Assembly (NCBI GenBank): GCA_031446105.1 | Contig: CP132907.1 | Location: forward strand, 806,001 to 870,000 | From: Arsenophonus sp031446105 | Lineage (GTDB): Bacteria; Pseudomonadota; Gammaproteobacteria; Enterobacterales; Enterobacteriaceae | Direction of reading: 5' to 3' | DNA: 64,000 bases | In this document: piece by piece, positions 1 to 10,317 of the stretch | How positions within the stretch are numbered: the stretch's first letter is position 1 | Layout: every line of letters begins with the position of its first letter | Program-made: the position numbers and the translations under genes | Notes under the pieces: generated by a model | The model's database searches: none | Told to the model about the DNA's origin: nothing | What the model saw: the letters and a program-made list of their open reading frames with translations, nothing else

Positions 1-425
1 ATTTTCCTAAAATTACTTTAATTAAAAATAAAATGGATGTTGATGAAATGGTTACTGTACGTTATATTACACTTACAAGTATTTGTGAACATCACTTTAT
101 TACAATTGATGGAACAGCAACCGTGGCCTATGTCCCAAAAGATAAATTAATTGGATTATCAAAAATTAATCGTATTGTTCAATTTTTTTCTAATAGACCA
201 CAAGTTCAGGAACGTTTAACACAGCAAATATTAATTGCATTACAGACATTGTTAGATACTATTAACGTTGCTGTTTCTATTGATGCTATTCATTATTGTG
301 TTAAAGCTAGAGGTATTCATGATATGACAAGTAGTACTATGACAACATCGCTTGGTGGTTTATTTAAATCTAGTCACGATACTCGTCAAGAATTTTTGCG
401 TAATGTTTCTCGTTTACGCAATTAA
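1..425 (+). CDS. folE: GTP cyclohydrolase I (5' end outside window)
   Basis: FolE converts GTP to 7,8-dihydroneopterin triphosphate, the first step of folate synthesis. The reading frame is open from base 3 without a start, and the residues before the first ATG at 33 already align with E. coli FolE, so the N-terminal part lies outside the window. The visible part is the catalytic core: the CEHH zinc/active-site motif, the GLSKINRIVQFF helix, the QERLTQQI stretch and the C-terminal HYCVKARGI segment with the third zinc-ligand cysteine, ending in TTSLGGLFKSS. It matches the E. coli C-terminus to the last residues. folB at about 36.4 kb is a later step of the same pathway. Identity is secure. 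Confidence 0.97.
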   Translation, partial: FPKITLIKNKMDVDEMVTVRYITLTSICEHHFITIDGTATVAYVPKDKLIGLSKINRIVQFFSNRPQVQERLTQQILIALQTLLDTINVAVSIDAIHYCVKARGIHDMTSSTMTTSLGGLFKSSHDTRQEFLRNVSRLRN

Positions 426-1337
426 TTAAATTATTTTTTAATAAAAAAATATATTGTTTAAGTTAAAATAAAATTAATAAATTTATAAAAAATATTTTTA
501 TTTTATATAATATAATTTATATTAAATTTATATATTTAATTTTTTATAAAAATTTTCAAAAGTTATATTTATAATAAAGATATTTTGCATAAATCTTTTA
601 AATTATTAAATAAATTTTTATAATATTTTTTATTTTTATATTTTTATATTATATACTAATAAATAGTACATTTTTTATAATTTTTTATATTTTAGTATTT
701 TTATAAGTAATTTTAACGTAGTAAATTTATAAAAAAATATTAATTTATATATTTATTATTTTGCATTTAAGAAATATAAATTATTAAATTTGTTTATGTT
801 TTTTTTATTTAAATAATCATAAAAATATTAATTTGGTTACAATAATTATTTTTTTATTTATTTTATATGATCAGTTAATAAAAAATAAAAAAATATTTTG
901 AATTAATATAATTTTTTAATTAGATTTTATAAAAATATTTTTAATATATTATATTTAATATATTAAATACTTAGTAAATATTATTAATATAAATTTAAGA
1001 AATTAAAAATTATTTTTTAATTAAAATATTATATATTTAAATATTTTTTATTTAAATTAATAAAATTTAATGTTTTTTATATATTATATAAAATATTTTT
1101 TAAAATATAACATGGATAATTAAATATTATACATATTTAGTAAAAATTTAATTATAATTTATATTGAATCTGTTATTTTAAAATTTTTTAATATTTATAT
1201 ATTTATAGTATTTATAGAGAAATTTATATAATTGTTTTTTTATATATTATATAAAATATTTTTTATTTTCTTAATATAAGATATTTATATATTAAAAATA
1301 TAAAAATTATTATTGTATAATTTTATAAATATAAAAA
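426..1337. other. A/T-rich gene-free spacer folE-metG
   Basis: About 0.9 kb of almost pure A/T between convergent folE and metG. No ORF of note, RNA gene or recognisable gene remnant was seen. Confidence 0.8.
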
Positions 1338-2996
1338 TTATTTAATATTTTCTTTGAAAGATTTTGTCAAAATTGAGGTTGTTTTATTTATATCAAGACG
1401 TTGAAATAACTTTTTAAATTGATTGATTTTATGATTTAATAAAGGATGTTTTATATCTTTCCATTGGAGTGAAATATTTAAGAATTTTTCTGTACGAATG
1501 CTTAATCCTGGTAATACAGGTTTTAAGTAAATCATCAATACACGAAATAAATTAATTCCCATAGAGCATATATCATGTAATTCTCCTCCATTTTTTTCTT
1601 TTTTAGCAAGAATCCAAGGTGCTTGATTATCAATATACTTATTAGCTAAATCAGCAAGAAGCATGATTTGATGAATTACTTTATTATATTCACGATCAGA
1701 ATATGCTTGTTCAATTTTTTTTTTTGCTAAAATAAATTTTGAATAAATAGAAGGATCTGCAAGACGAGATGATAATTTACCATGAAATATTTTATTAATA
1801 AATCCAGCATTACGTGCTGCTATATTAACTACTTTATTAACTACATAACTGTTAACAGTATGGACCAAATCAATTAAATTTAAATCAACATCGTTAATAC
1901 CTGATGATAATTTAGCCGCATAATAGTATCTTAAACAATCAGGATCAAAGTGTTCTAAATAAGAACGTGCAGTAATAAAAGTACCACGTGATTTTGACAT
2001 TTTAGTGCCATTTATTGTTAAATAACCATGAACTATTATATTTGTAGGTTTACGATAATTTATAGCCTCTAATATTGCTGGCCAAAATAAAGTATGAAAG
2101 TAGACGATATCTTTACCAATAAAATGATAAAGATCAGTAGTCGTATTTTTTTTCCAATAAGTATTAAAATCAATATTTGTTTTTTTATTACATAAATTTT
2201 GAAATGTACTGATATAACCTATAGGTGCATCTAACCAGACGTAAAAATATTTTTTTTCTTCATTTGGTATTTTAAAACCAAAATATGGGGCATCGCGAGT
2301 AATATCCCATTGCTGTAATCCATTTTTAAACCATTCTTGTATTTTATTTTGAACATGTTTATGTAAAAAATTTGATTGTATCCAGTTTTTTAATATATGG
2401 CTAAATGCTGGTAAATCAAAGAAAAAATGTTTTGTATTGCGTATTTCAGGGATTGCACCGGAAATAACTGAATATGGATTAATAAGTTTTGTTGAATGAT
2501 AAGTTGCGCCACATAATTCACAATTATCACCGTATTGATGAGCTGCAGAACATATTGGACAGGTACCTTTAATAAATCGATCTGGAAGGAAAAGACATTT
2601 TATAGGATCATAAAGTTGTGAAATTATTTTGCTTTTTATGTAACCATTTTTTTTTAATATTAAAAAAATTTTTTCAGATAATTTTTTGTTTTCTATACTA
2701 TGAGTTGAGTAGTAATTATCATAACTAATAAAAAAATCCTCAAGATCTTTTTCATGTTCTTTTTTTATTTGATTAATCATTTCTTCTGGTGCTATTTTTA
2801 ATTTTTGAGCTTTAAGCATTATTGGGGTACCATGTGCATCATCAGCACAGATGAAGTAGACCTCTTTTCCAAGCATACGATGGAAACGTACCCAAATATC
2901 TGCTTGAATGTGTTCTAACATATGCCCTAAATGAATTGCACCATTGGCATAAGGTAAAGCACAAGTAACTAAAATTTTTTTCGCGATTTTATGCAT
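1338..2996 (-). CDS. metG: Methionyl-tRNA synthetase, short form without C-terminal domain
   Basis: Charges tRNA-Met with methionine in the cytoplasm. The class I motifs are present: HLGH at residues 22-25 and KMSKS near 335. The zinc knuckle has four cysteines at 146, 149, 159 and 162. The protein is 552 residues against about 677 in E. coli. It stops after the anticodon-binding helical domain, so the C-terminal EMAP/OB-fold dimerisation and tRNA-binding domain is absent. This resembles the E. coli monomeric core of about 550 residues, which is known to stay active. The ATG start at 2996 aligns with the E. coli N-terminus. The downstream spacer shows no remnant of the missing domain. Confidence 0.97.
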   Translation of the reverse strand: MHKIAKKILVTCALPYANGAIHLGHMLEHIQADIWVRFHRMLGKEVYFICADDAHGTPIMLKAQKLKIAPEEMINQIKKEHEKDLEDFFISYDNYYSTHSIENKKLSEKIFLILKKNGYIKSKIISQLYDPIKCLFLPDRFIKGTCPICSAAHQYGDNCELCGATYHSTKLINPYSVISGAIPEIRNTKHFFFDLPAFSHILKNWIQSNFLHKHVQNKIQEWFKNGLQQWDITRDAPYFGFKIPNEEKKYFYVWLDAPIGYISTFQNLCNKKTNIDFNTYWKKNTTTDLYHFIGKDIVYFHTLFWPAILEAINYRKPTNIIVHGYLTINGTKMSKSRGTFITARSYLEHFDPDCLRYYYAAKLSSGINDVDLNLIDLVHTVNSYVVNKVVNIAARNAGFINKIFHGKLSSRLADPSIYSKFILAKKKIEQAYSDREYNKVIHQIMLLADLANKYIDNQAPWILAKKEKNGGELHDICSMGINLFRVLMIYLKPVLPGLSIRTEKFLNISLQWKDIKHPLLNHKINQFKKLFQRLDINKTTSILTKSFKENIK

Positions 2997-3902
2997 AATA
3001 GTAGAATTTTAATTGTTATTTTATGTAATTGTTTTTATTGATGTTTAAGTAGATATGAATATAATGGATCTATTATTTTTTTATTTTTATTAGTAAATAT
3101 ATTTTATTTAAAATAATAGTTCAACAATATAGTTAAAAACTTTTAAACATATTTTTATTTAGTTTTCTAATACTGTTAAATAATAATTAAAATTTTTTAA
3201 AGAAATATCATAAAAAATAATTATTAATAAAATATATGATTTATAAAAATTAAACAGCAAAAAAGGAATATTTTAAGAATTATATTTGGCATTATATATA
3301 AATTTTTTTTATCATCAATAAAATTGTTTTTATTTTTTCTAAAAGTTATTTTATAATTTTATAAAAAATATTATAGAATTGTACAATAAAAATAAATTTG
3401 TAAATATTATATTTTATTTTTATTACAATAAAAATTATTTTTGATAAAAATATTAAAATATTTTTTAAAAAAATTGTATGGAAAGATAAAAATAAATAAA
3501 TATCTTTATATAAAAATGTTTATTTTTAATATTTTTACATGAAAAATATATTTTTTAATTTTTTAATATTTAAGTATGATAATCTTTATAGTTTAATTTA
3601 GTTATTTTAAATAAATTAAAATGATAAAAGTTATTTGTTATTTATTATTTAACTAGTTACATATGGTATATAGAATTTATTATATTTATAATTTATTTAA
3701 AAATTTTTATTATAGATAATATGTTGTTAATAATATTTTGAAACATTAGAGAATATTAAAGAATATTTTATATAAAGATAATTAAGAGTATTTTATTTAA
3801 AAAAAATTATTCAGTACATATAAAGATAATAAAAAGATTTTATATAATATATGATTATACAAAAATATACTTTACTTTTTCTGAAAAAAAAGGTTTTTTA
3901 AA
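2997..3902. other. A/T-rich spacer between divergent metG and udk
   Basis: About 0.9 kb between two divergently transcribed genes, so it must hold both promoters, but the extreme A/T content makes -10-like hexamers too common to assign. No gene remnant recognised. Confidence 0.7.
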
Positions 3903-4543
3903 ATGTCTAAATTAGTACATCAATGCACTATTGTAGGAATATCTGGTCCTTCAGCATCTGGAAAAAGTCTTATTGCAAAAACTCTTTATGATGAATTGCT
4001 TAATAAAGTAGGTGATAATAATATTGGTATAATTGATGAGGATTGTTACTATAAAAGTCAAGATAAAATGACTATGGAAGAAAAAAGCAAAGTAAATTAC
4101 GATCATCCTAATTCTATGGATCATGATCTGTTATTTCATCATTTGCAATTATTAAAAATAGGTAAAGGTATTCATTTACCACAATATGACTATACTAATC
4201 ATACGCGCAAAAATACCACAATTTTTTTTACTTTAAAAAAGTTATTATTCTCGAAGGTATTTTGTTATTGACCGATAAACGTTTGCGTGACGAACTAGAT
4301 TTTGTAATTTATGTAGATACACCTTTAGATATTTGTTTAGTTAGACGAATTAAAAGAGATGTTCATGAACGAGGAAGAACTTTAAATTCCATTCTTAAAC
4401 AATATACGCAAACAGTACGTCCAATGTTTCTTCAATTTATTGAACCATCAAAACAATATGCAGATATCATTATTCCTAGAGGAGGAAAAAATCGGATAGC
4501 AATTGATATTTTAAAAGCTAAAATAAGAGAGTTTTGTCAATAA
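3903..4543 (+). pseudogene. udk: Uridine kinase, split by one frameshift
   Basis: Uridine/cytidine kinase of pyrimidine salvage. The first part (3903-4271) has the P-loop GPSASGKS and matches E. coli Udk up to the HTR segment. Its frame then runs into a stop at 4269-4271. The remainder continues in another frame through to 4543 (LLLTDKRLRDEL through the IAIDILKAKI terminus) with near-complete identity to the family. Adding one base in the T8 run (4232-4239) or in the A6 run (4245-4250) would restore a full-length protein of about 213 residues. Everything on both sides is well conserved, so this is a very recent mutation, a sequencing error, or a site rescued by polymerase slippage. It lies 47 bp upstream of dcd, as in the E. 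coli udk-dcd pair. Confidence 0.9.
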
Positions 4544-4590
4544 TTATTTATTTTATAAAATTAATTTCTTACTTTAAAAAAGGATAAAAA

Positions 4591-5193
4591 ATGCGTCTTT
4601 GTGATCGTGATATAGTTAATTGGCTAAATAAAAAAAAAATAATCATTGAACCACGGCCATCAATTGAACGTATTAATGGAGCAACTGTTGATATTTGTTT
4701 GGGAAATAAATTTCGAGTATTTCAAGGATATAAAGTACCTTATATCGATCTTAGTGGTAAAAAAAATGAAGTAAATGTCGCTTTAGATCAAATTATGAGT
4801 AATGAAATTACATTAAAATATGATAATGCATTTTTTTTACATCCTACTGAATTGGTATTAGCAGTTACTTTAGAAAAAATTTGTTTACCTAACAATATTG
4901 TTGGTTGGTTGGATGGTCGATCTTCTTTGGCTCGTTTAGGATTAATGGTTCATGTTACTGCTCATCGTGTTGATCCAGGTTGGTCTGGAAATCTTGTATT
5001 GGAATTTTATAATTCAGGAAAATTGCCATTAGCATTAAAACCAGGAATGATTATTGGTGCATTAAGTTTTGAATGTTTATCAGGTTTTGCTGAACGTCCG
5101 TATAGTATTCGACCAAATGCAAAATACAATAATCAAAAAAGTGCAGTAGGAAGTAAAATTACTGAAGATAAAAAAAATATTGATAGTTTTTAA
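4591..5193 (+). CDS. dcd: dCTP deaminase
   Basis: Deaminates dCTP to dUTP, the main source of dUMP for thymidylate in enterobacteria. The protein has 200 residues (E. coli 193) and aligns end to end: MRLCDRDI start, INGATVD, the RSSLARLGLMVHVTAHR nucleotide-binding segment, the WSGNLVLEFYN catalytic strand with its glutamate, and PGMIIGALSFE. It has a good ribosome binding site (aaagga, 8 bp before ATG). The C-terminus is a few residues longer and lysine-rich. It is the downstream partner of the frameshifted udk and probably cotranscribed with it. Confidence 0.97.
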   Translation: MRLCDRDIVNWLNKKKIIIEPRPSIERINGATVDICLGNKFRVFQGYKVPYIDLSGKKNEVNVALDQIMSNEITLKYDNAFFLHPTELVLAVTLEKICLPNNIVGWLDGRSSLARLGLMVHVTAHRVDPGWSGNLVLEFYNSGKLPLALKPGMIIGALSFECLSGFAERPYSIRPNAKYNNQKSAVGSKITEDKKNIDSF

Positions 5194-6046
5194 TATCTTA
5201 AGATAATTTTTAATATTTTTTGTTATAAATAAAAACTATATTACTTATTTTTAAAATTTATAAAGATTATAATTCTATAAACAATCATATATAATAATTT
5301 GGTAAGGAATATATATTATCAATATTTTTTGTTTTTAAAATAAACTGATAATATTAATAATAATTAAGAAATATTATGTTATTTCTACAATTTATTAAAA
5401 AATTTTGATTAAAAAAAATACAAATTTTATTTTTTATATCATTTATATAAAAAATATTTATATATAAAATTAAATATGTGATTTACAGATTTTTTTAAAA
5501 TGAAAATATGTTTAATTTAATATTATAAATGTATACTTTTTTAATTTTATCGGATATTTTATAGGTATTCATATATTAAATTTTATAATTTATTTTAAAT
5601 AATATTTTTTATTTTTTTAAATATCTGTTAATATTTATTTAATAATATTTTATGCTTATTTTTTATACATAATTTTAGAAGATCATTATTTATATTATAG
5701 AATGTATTATTTTTAATAATTTTTAATTTATAAAAAATATTATTTTTGTAGACAAAAAAATATTTTTTAAAATTTAATATCATTTAAGTTCAAATATTTT
5801 TTATTTTTTTTGTAAAATTATTGTAGTAATTAAAAATTATATTTTCGTATATAAATTAGAATAGATTTATTAAATGTTTTAAAAATATAGATCAAAAAAT
5901 ATCTAAGATAAAAAATATTAATATTATATAAATAAATTTTTAATTTTTTTAGAAATTAAGATAAAGAAGATAGATAAATATTTATTAATTTTTATATACT
6001 TAAATATTTGTTTATTTATAATTGATCATTAAGATGAGTTTATTTT
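5194..6046. other. A/T-rich spacer dcd-gnd
   Basis: About 0.85 kb of A/T-rich sequence. In E. coli many genes lie between dcd and gnd; none is recognisable here. A 12-bp palindrome lies just after dcd (5194-5205 region) but has no loop, so I do not call a terminator. Confidence 0.7.
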
Positions 6047-7450
6047 ATGATGAAGCAAGACATAGGTTTAATCGGTATGGGTGTAATGGGATGCAATTTA
6101 GCACTTAATTTTGCAAATAATGGTTATTCTGTATCAATATTTAATCGTTCTAGGGAAAAAACTGAGACAATTATTAAAGAAAATAAAGATAAAAAATTAA
6201 TTCCCTTTTATCAAATTAATGATTTTATTTTTTCATTAAAAAAACCACGTTGTATTTTATTAATGTTAAAAGCTGGAAAGATTACAGATGAAATGATTAT
6301 TTCATTGATACCTTATTTAAATAAGGATGATATTTTAATAGATGGAGGCAATTCTTATTTTAAAGATACGATTCGTCGTAATAAAGAGCTTTCTAAAAAA
6401 GGTATTAAATTTATTGGTATGGGAATTTCTGGTGGTTATGAAGGTGCCTTAAAAGGTCCATCTATTATGGCTGGAGGAGAAAAAAAATCTTTTAATCTAA
6501 TAAAACCTATTTTTCAAAAAATAGCAGCTAAAATTAATGGTGAAGCATGTTTAAGTTATATTGGTTCTGATGGTGCAGGTCATTATGTGAAAATGGTTCA
6601 TAATGCGATAGAGTATTGTGATATGCAAATTATTGCCGAAGTTTATTTGATATTAAAAAATATATTAAATTTAAATAATGAAGAATTAGCTGATGTTTTT
6701 AGTGAATGGAATAAAGGTGAATTAAATAGTTATTTAATTAAAATTACATCTGATATTTTTCGTAAAAAAGAAATAAATGGTGTTTTTTTAATAGATCTTA
6801 TTTTAGATGTTGCAGTTAGTAAAGGAACAGGAAAATGGTCTAGTCAAAATGCTTTAGAATTAGAAATTCCTTCTACTCTGCTTTCTGAATCTTTATTTGC
6901 TCGTTATATTTCTTGTTTAAAAGAAGAGAGATTAAGAGCATCAAAAATATTAACTGGTCCACATAATTTTAAATTTACAAAAAATAAAGAAACCTTTATT
7001 GAAAAAATTCGTCAAGCGCTTTATGTAGGAAAAATTATCGCTTATTCACAAGGATTCTATCAATTAAAAATAGCATCAGATAAATATAAATGGCAATTAA
7101 ATTATTGTGATATTGCAAAAAATTTTCGTTCCGGTTGTATTATTAGGGCGCAATTCTTACAAAAAATTAGCGATGCTTATGATCAAGATACATGTTTAGT
7201 GAATTTAATGTTATCTCCTTATTTTAAAAAAAATATTGATAAATATCAGGAATCATTACGTGATATTATCTGTATTGGTATAAAACACGGAATACCATTA
7301 CCAACATTAACAGCAGCTATTTCATATTATGATAATTATCGTACTCCTATTTTATCAGCTAATTTAATTCAAGCACAACGTGATTATTTTGGCGCTCATA
7401 CTTATTTTCATATAGAAAAGAAAACTTCTATGCATACTGAATGGATATAA
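6047..7450 (+). CDS. gnd: 6-phosphogluconate dehydrogenase, decarboxylating
   Basis: Oxidises 6-phosphogluconate to ribulose 5-phosphate and CO2, making NADPH in the oxidative pentose phosphate pathway. The 467 residues match the E. coli length of 468. The N-terminal Rossmann motif GLIGMGVMGCNLA, the NRSREKTE NADP-phosphate binding segment, the catalytic SDGAGHYVKMVHNAIEY stretch and the C-terminal QAQRDYFGAHTY are all present. One change is GGYEGA where E. coli has GGEEGA. Two adjacent ATGs start the frame (6047 and 6050); either is possible. Ribulose 5-phosphate made here is the substrate of Rpe at 57.4 kb. Confidence 0.97.
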   Translation: MMKQDIGLIGMGVMGCNLALNFANNGYSVSIFNRSREKTETIIKENKDKKLIPFYQINDFIFSLKKPRCILLMLKAGKITDEMIISLIPYLNKDDILIDGGNSYFKDTIRRNKELSKKGIKFIGMGISGGYEGALKGPSIMAGGEKKSFNLIKPIFQKIAAKINGEACLSYIGSDGAGHYVKMVHNAIEYCDMQIIAEVYLILKNILNLNNEELADVFSEWNKGELNSYLIKITSDIFRKKEINGVFLIDLILDVAVSKGTGKWSSQNALELEIPSTLLSESLFARYISCLKEERLRASKILTGPHNFKFTKNKETFIEKIRQALYVGKIIAYSQGFYQLKIASDKYKWQLNYCDIAKNFRSGCIIRAQFLQKISDAYDQDTCLVNLMLSPYFKKNIDKYQESLRDIICIGIKHGIPLPTLTAAISYYDNYRTPILSANLIQAQRDYFGAHTYFHIEKKTSMHTEWI

Positions 7451-7724
7451 AAAATATTTTAAAAGTTTTTACTATTTTTATGTGATTATTATACAAATGA
7501 TTTTTTATAAAAAATTGATTAATAAGTAATACTCATTATTTATCTTTTAATTTTTTTGTTTTTATTTTTTTTCATTTAAGGAATTATTTTTTAATTTAAC
7601 ATATAAAAATTTATTTTTTATAAACAAGTATATAATATTGAATTTCATGATATTATAAATAGTTATATAATATAATATATTTTAATATGATACGAATTTA
7701 TTTTAATTTATTGGATAATATAAT

Positions 7725-9197
7725 ATGTATAAATTTATTCCGTTAAGATTTTTATCAATTATTATTGTTATTGGAATTATTTTTACAATTTGGTTTATTA
7801 TTCCTGCTCCTCAGGGGGTAGATATCCATGCATGGCAATTATTTGCTCTTTTTATTGGTACTATATTATCAATTATATTTAAAATATTACCAATAGGAGC
7901 AATTTCAATTATAGCTATTACTTTAATTGCTATAACCGGTGTAACTAATCCAAATAATACAACACAGGCAGTTAATGATGCTTTAAGCGGATTTTCTAAT
8001 CAATTAATTTGGTTAATTGGTATTTCTATTATGATTTCTGTTAGTTTAAATAAAACAGGATTGGGTTCACGTATTGGTTATTATTTTATTTCTTTATTTG
8101 GAAAAAAAACTTTAGGAATTGCTTATTCTTTAGTAATTGCGGAAACAGTATTGGCTCCAGTAACACCAAGTAATACAGCACGTGGTGGTGGAATAATACA
8201 TCCAATTATGTGTTCTATTGCAGATAGCTTTGGTTCTCAACCAAAATCAACTACCTCAAAAAAAATTGGACGTTATCTTGCATTAACAAATTTTAATATT
8301 AATCCTATTACATCAGCTATGTTTATTACTGCAACAGCGCCTAATCCATTAATTGTTAGTTTAATTATGGCAAATACTTTTCCTGTGTTCGAAATTACTT
8401 GGGGAATGTGGGCTATCGCTGCTTTTATTCCAGGTATTATTTCATTGCTGGTAATGCCATTAGTGATTTATTGGGTTTACCCACCTGAAATTAAAGTAAC
8501 ACCTGATGCTCAAATTTTTGCTAGAAAAAAATTAAAACAGTTAGGGTCCATCTCAAGAGAAGAAATAATAACCTTAATAATATTTTTTATATTGTTATTG
8601 ATGTGGGCTGATGTACCTGCTTTTATTTTTGGTAATAAATTTAGTATTAATCCAACAGTAGCTGCTTTAATTGGAATTTCCATTTTACTTTGTACTGGAA
8701 TATTAAAATGGGATGATATTTTAAAAAATAAAGGAGCTTGGGATACAATTACTTGGTTTTCTGCATTGGTTATGATGGCTTCTTTTTTAAGCAAACTTGG
8801 ATTGATTTACTGGTTTTCACAAAAAGTTGGTAGTATAATTAGTCATATGGGTTTAAATTGGATTCCAGGAACTTTATTATTAGTATTAATATATGTTTAT
8901 TCTCATTATTTTTTTGCTAGTACTACAGCTCATATTATGGCAATGTTAGCAGCATTTTTTACCGCTGGATTAACATTAGGTGCTCCTCCTATGTTTTTAG
9001 GTTTAATTTTGGCTTTTTGTTCATCATTGATGATGTCATTAACACATTATGCTACAGGTAGTGCGCCAATTATTTTTGGTTCAGGTTATACCACTTTATC
9101 AGAATGGTGGAAGATAGGTTTTATATTAAGTTTATTTAATCTTTTTATCTGGATTGTATTTGGTGGGTTGTGGTGGAAACAATTAGGTTATTGGTAA
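7725..9197 (+). CDS. DASS-family anion (dicarboxylate/citrate) transporter
   Basis: A polytopic inner-membrane protein of 490 residues with about 12 hydrophobic segments. It resembles the E. coli YbhI/CitT/TtdT group of the divalent anion:sodium symporter family. Diagnostic stretches are the first helix ending in IPAPQGVDIHAWQLFA, the substrate-site signature APVTPSNTARGGG (residues about 145-157), the second-half HYFFASTTAH and the C-terminal HYATGSAPIIFGSGY. The substrate cannot be read from sequence; 2-oxoglutarate, malate, citrate, succinate or tartrate are known in the family. It stands alone between gnd and the sit operon. It could import a host dicarboxylate as carbon source (inference). 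Confidence 0.85.
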   Translation: MYKFIPLRFLSIIIVIGIIFTIWFIIPAPQGVDIHAWQLFALFIGTILSIIFKILPIGAISIIAITLIAITGVTNPNNTTQAVNDALSGFSNQLIWLIGISIMISVSLNKTGLGSRIGYYFISLFGKKTLGIAYSLVIAETVLAPVTPSNTARGGGIIHPIMCSIADSFGSQPKSTTSKKIGRYLALTNFNINPITSAMFITATAPNPLIVSLIMANTFPVFEITWGMWAIAAFIPGIISLLVMPLVIYWVYPPEIKVTPDAQIFARKKLKQLGSISREEIITLIIFFILLLMWADVPAFIFGNKFSINPTVAALIGISILLCTGILKWDDILKNKGAWDTITWFSALVMMASFLSKLGLIYWFSQKVGSIISHMGLNWIPGTLLLVLIYVYSHYFFASTTAHIMAMLAAFFTAGLTLGAPPMFLGLILAFCSSLMMSLTHYATGSAPIIFGSGYTTLSEWWKIGFILSLFNLFIWIVFGGLWWKQLGYW

Positions 9198-9456
9198 AAA
9201 TTTATTTTTTAAAAATCCAAATTAAAAAATATACTACTAGTAAAATGTAAAATATATTATTATAAATATATTAAATGAATTTATAGAACATTGTTTTAAT
9301 TCATAAAATATAATTGTAAATATTTTGATATTTTTATTTTTTTGACATTTTAAAAAAATATTATCGGAATATTATAGGTTCTATAAGATTTGATTGATTT
9401 TTAAAATAAGTTATAATTAACAATATTTTTAATTATAGAGTTTACTATATTTTTTA

Positions 9457-10317
9457 TTAAAAATTTTTTACATTATTTGCAATAAAAAGATCATATATTT
9501 TTTTAATATGATTATATATTAATGAAATTATAAAATATATAGCTTGAGTAATCACAATGCAAGGACCTGTAGCTCCATCAATATAAAAACTAATAATAGT
9601 ACCTAAAAAAGAAGAGGTAACAGAAGCAATAATAGCTATAATTATCATTTTATTAAAGTTTTTACATAAAGTAAAAGCAATAATACCAGGAGAAATTAGC
9701 ATAGCAATGACAACAATAATACCAACTGCTTGCAAAGATGCTACAATAATTAAAGATAATAAAGAAAGAAAGCAATAATGCAATATTTCAACAGATAAAC
9801 CAACAATTTTTGCCTGAATAGGATCAAAACAATAAATTAAAAAATCTTTACGTTTTAATAAAATAATAATAGCACTTAATCCTGATATCCAAAGTATTTG
9901 TTGAAATTCAATATCATTGATTCCTAATATATTACCAAAAAGAATGTGGGTAAGATGTTGGTCTGTGTCAATATTCATAAACATTACTAGTCCGAGGGCA
10001 AACATGCCAGAAAATACTATACCCATTATAGTATCTTCTTTAATTCGGCTATTATTTTTTAAATAACCTGTTGTATAAGAACAAAAAAAACCTGATAAAA
10101 AAGCTCCAAAAGTTAAAGGTATATTCATTAAAAAAGCGAGAACTATCCCAGGTAATACAGCATGAGAGATAGCGTCTCCCATTAAAGACCATCCCTTTAA
10201 AATTAAAAAACATGATAGTATGGCGCATACTGATCCAGTAATTAATGCGCTAATAATAGCTTTTTGCATAAAAGAAAAACTAAAAGGTATTACTAATAAT
10301 TCTATGAATTCATTCAT
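9457..10317 (-). CDS. sitD: Mn/Fe ABC transporter permease (second)
   Basis: Inner-membrane permease of a SitABCD/YfeABCD-type chelated manganese/iron importer (ABC-3 family). The 286 residues have about eight hydrophobic segments and the family motif LKGWSLMGDAISHAVLPG at about 42-59. Its start overlaps the stop of sitC by 4 bp (ATGA), which implies translational coupling. It is a paralogue of sitC with the same motif at the same place. Last gene of the four-gene operon. The symbol follows the Sit naming; Yfe or Mnt homologues are equivalent, and metal preference is inferred. Confidence 0.93.
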   Translation of the reverse strand: MNEFIELLVIPFSFSFMQKAIISALITGSVCAILSCFLILKGWSLMGDAISHAVLPGIVLAFLMNIPLTFGAFLSGFFCSYTTGYLKNNSRIKEDTIMGIVFSGMFALGLVMFMNIDTDQHLTHILFGNILGINDIEFQQILWISGLSAIIILLKRKDFLIYCFDPIQAKIVGLSVEILHYCFLSLLSLIIVASLQAVGIIVVIAMLISPGIIAFTLCKNFNKMIIIAIIASVTSSFLGTIISFYIDGATGPCIVITQAIYFIISLIYNHIKKIYDLFIANNVKNF

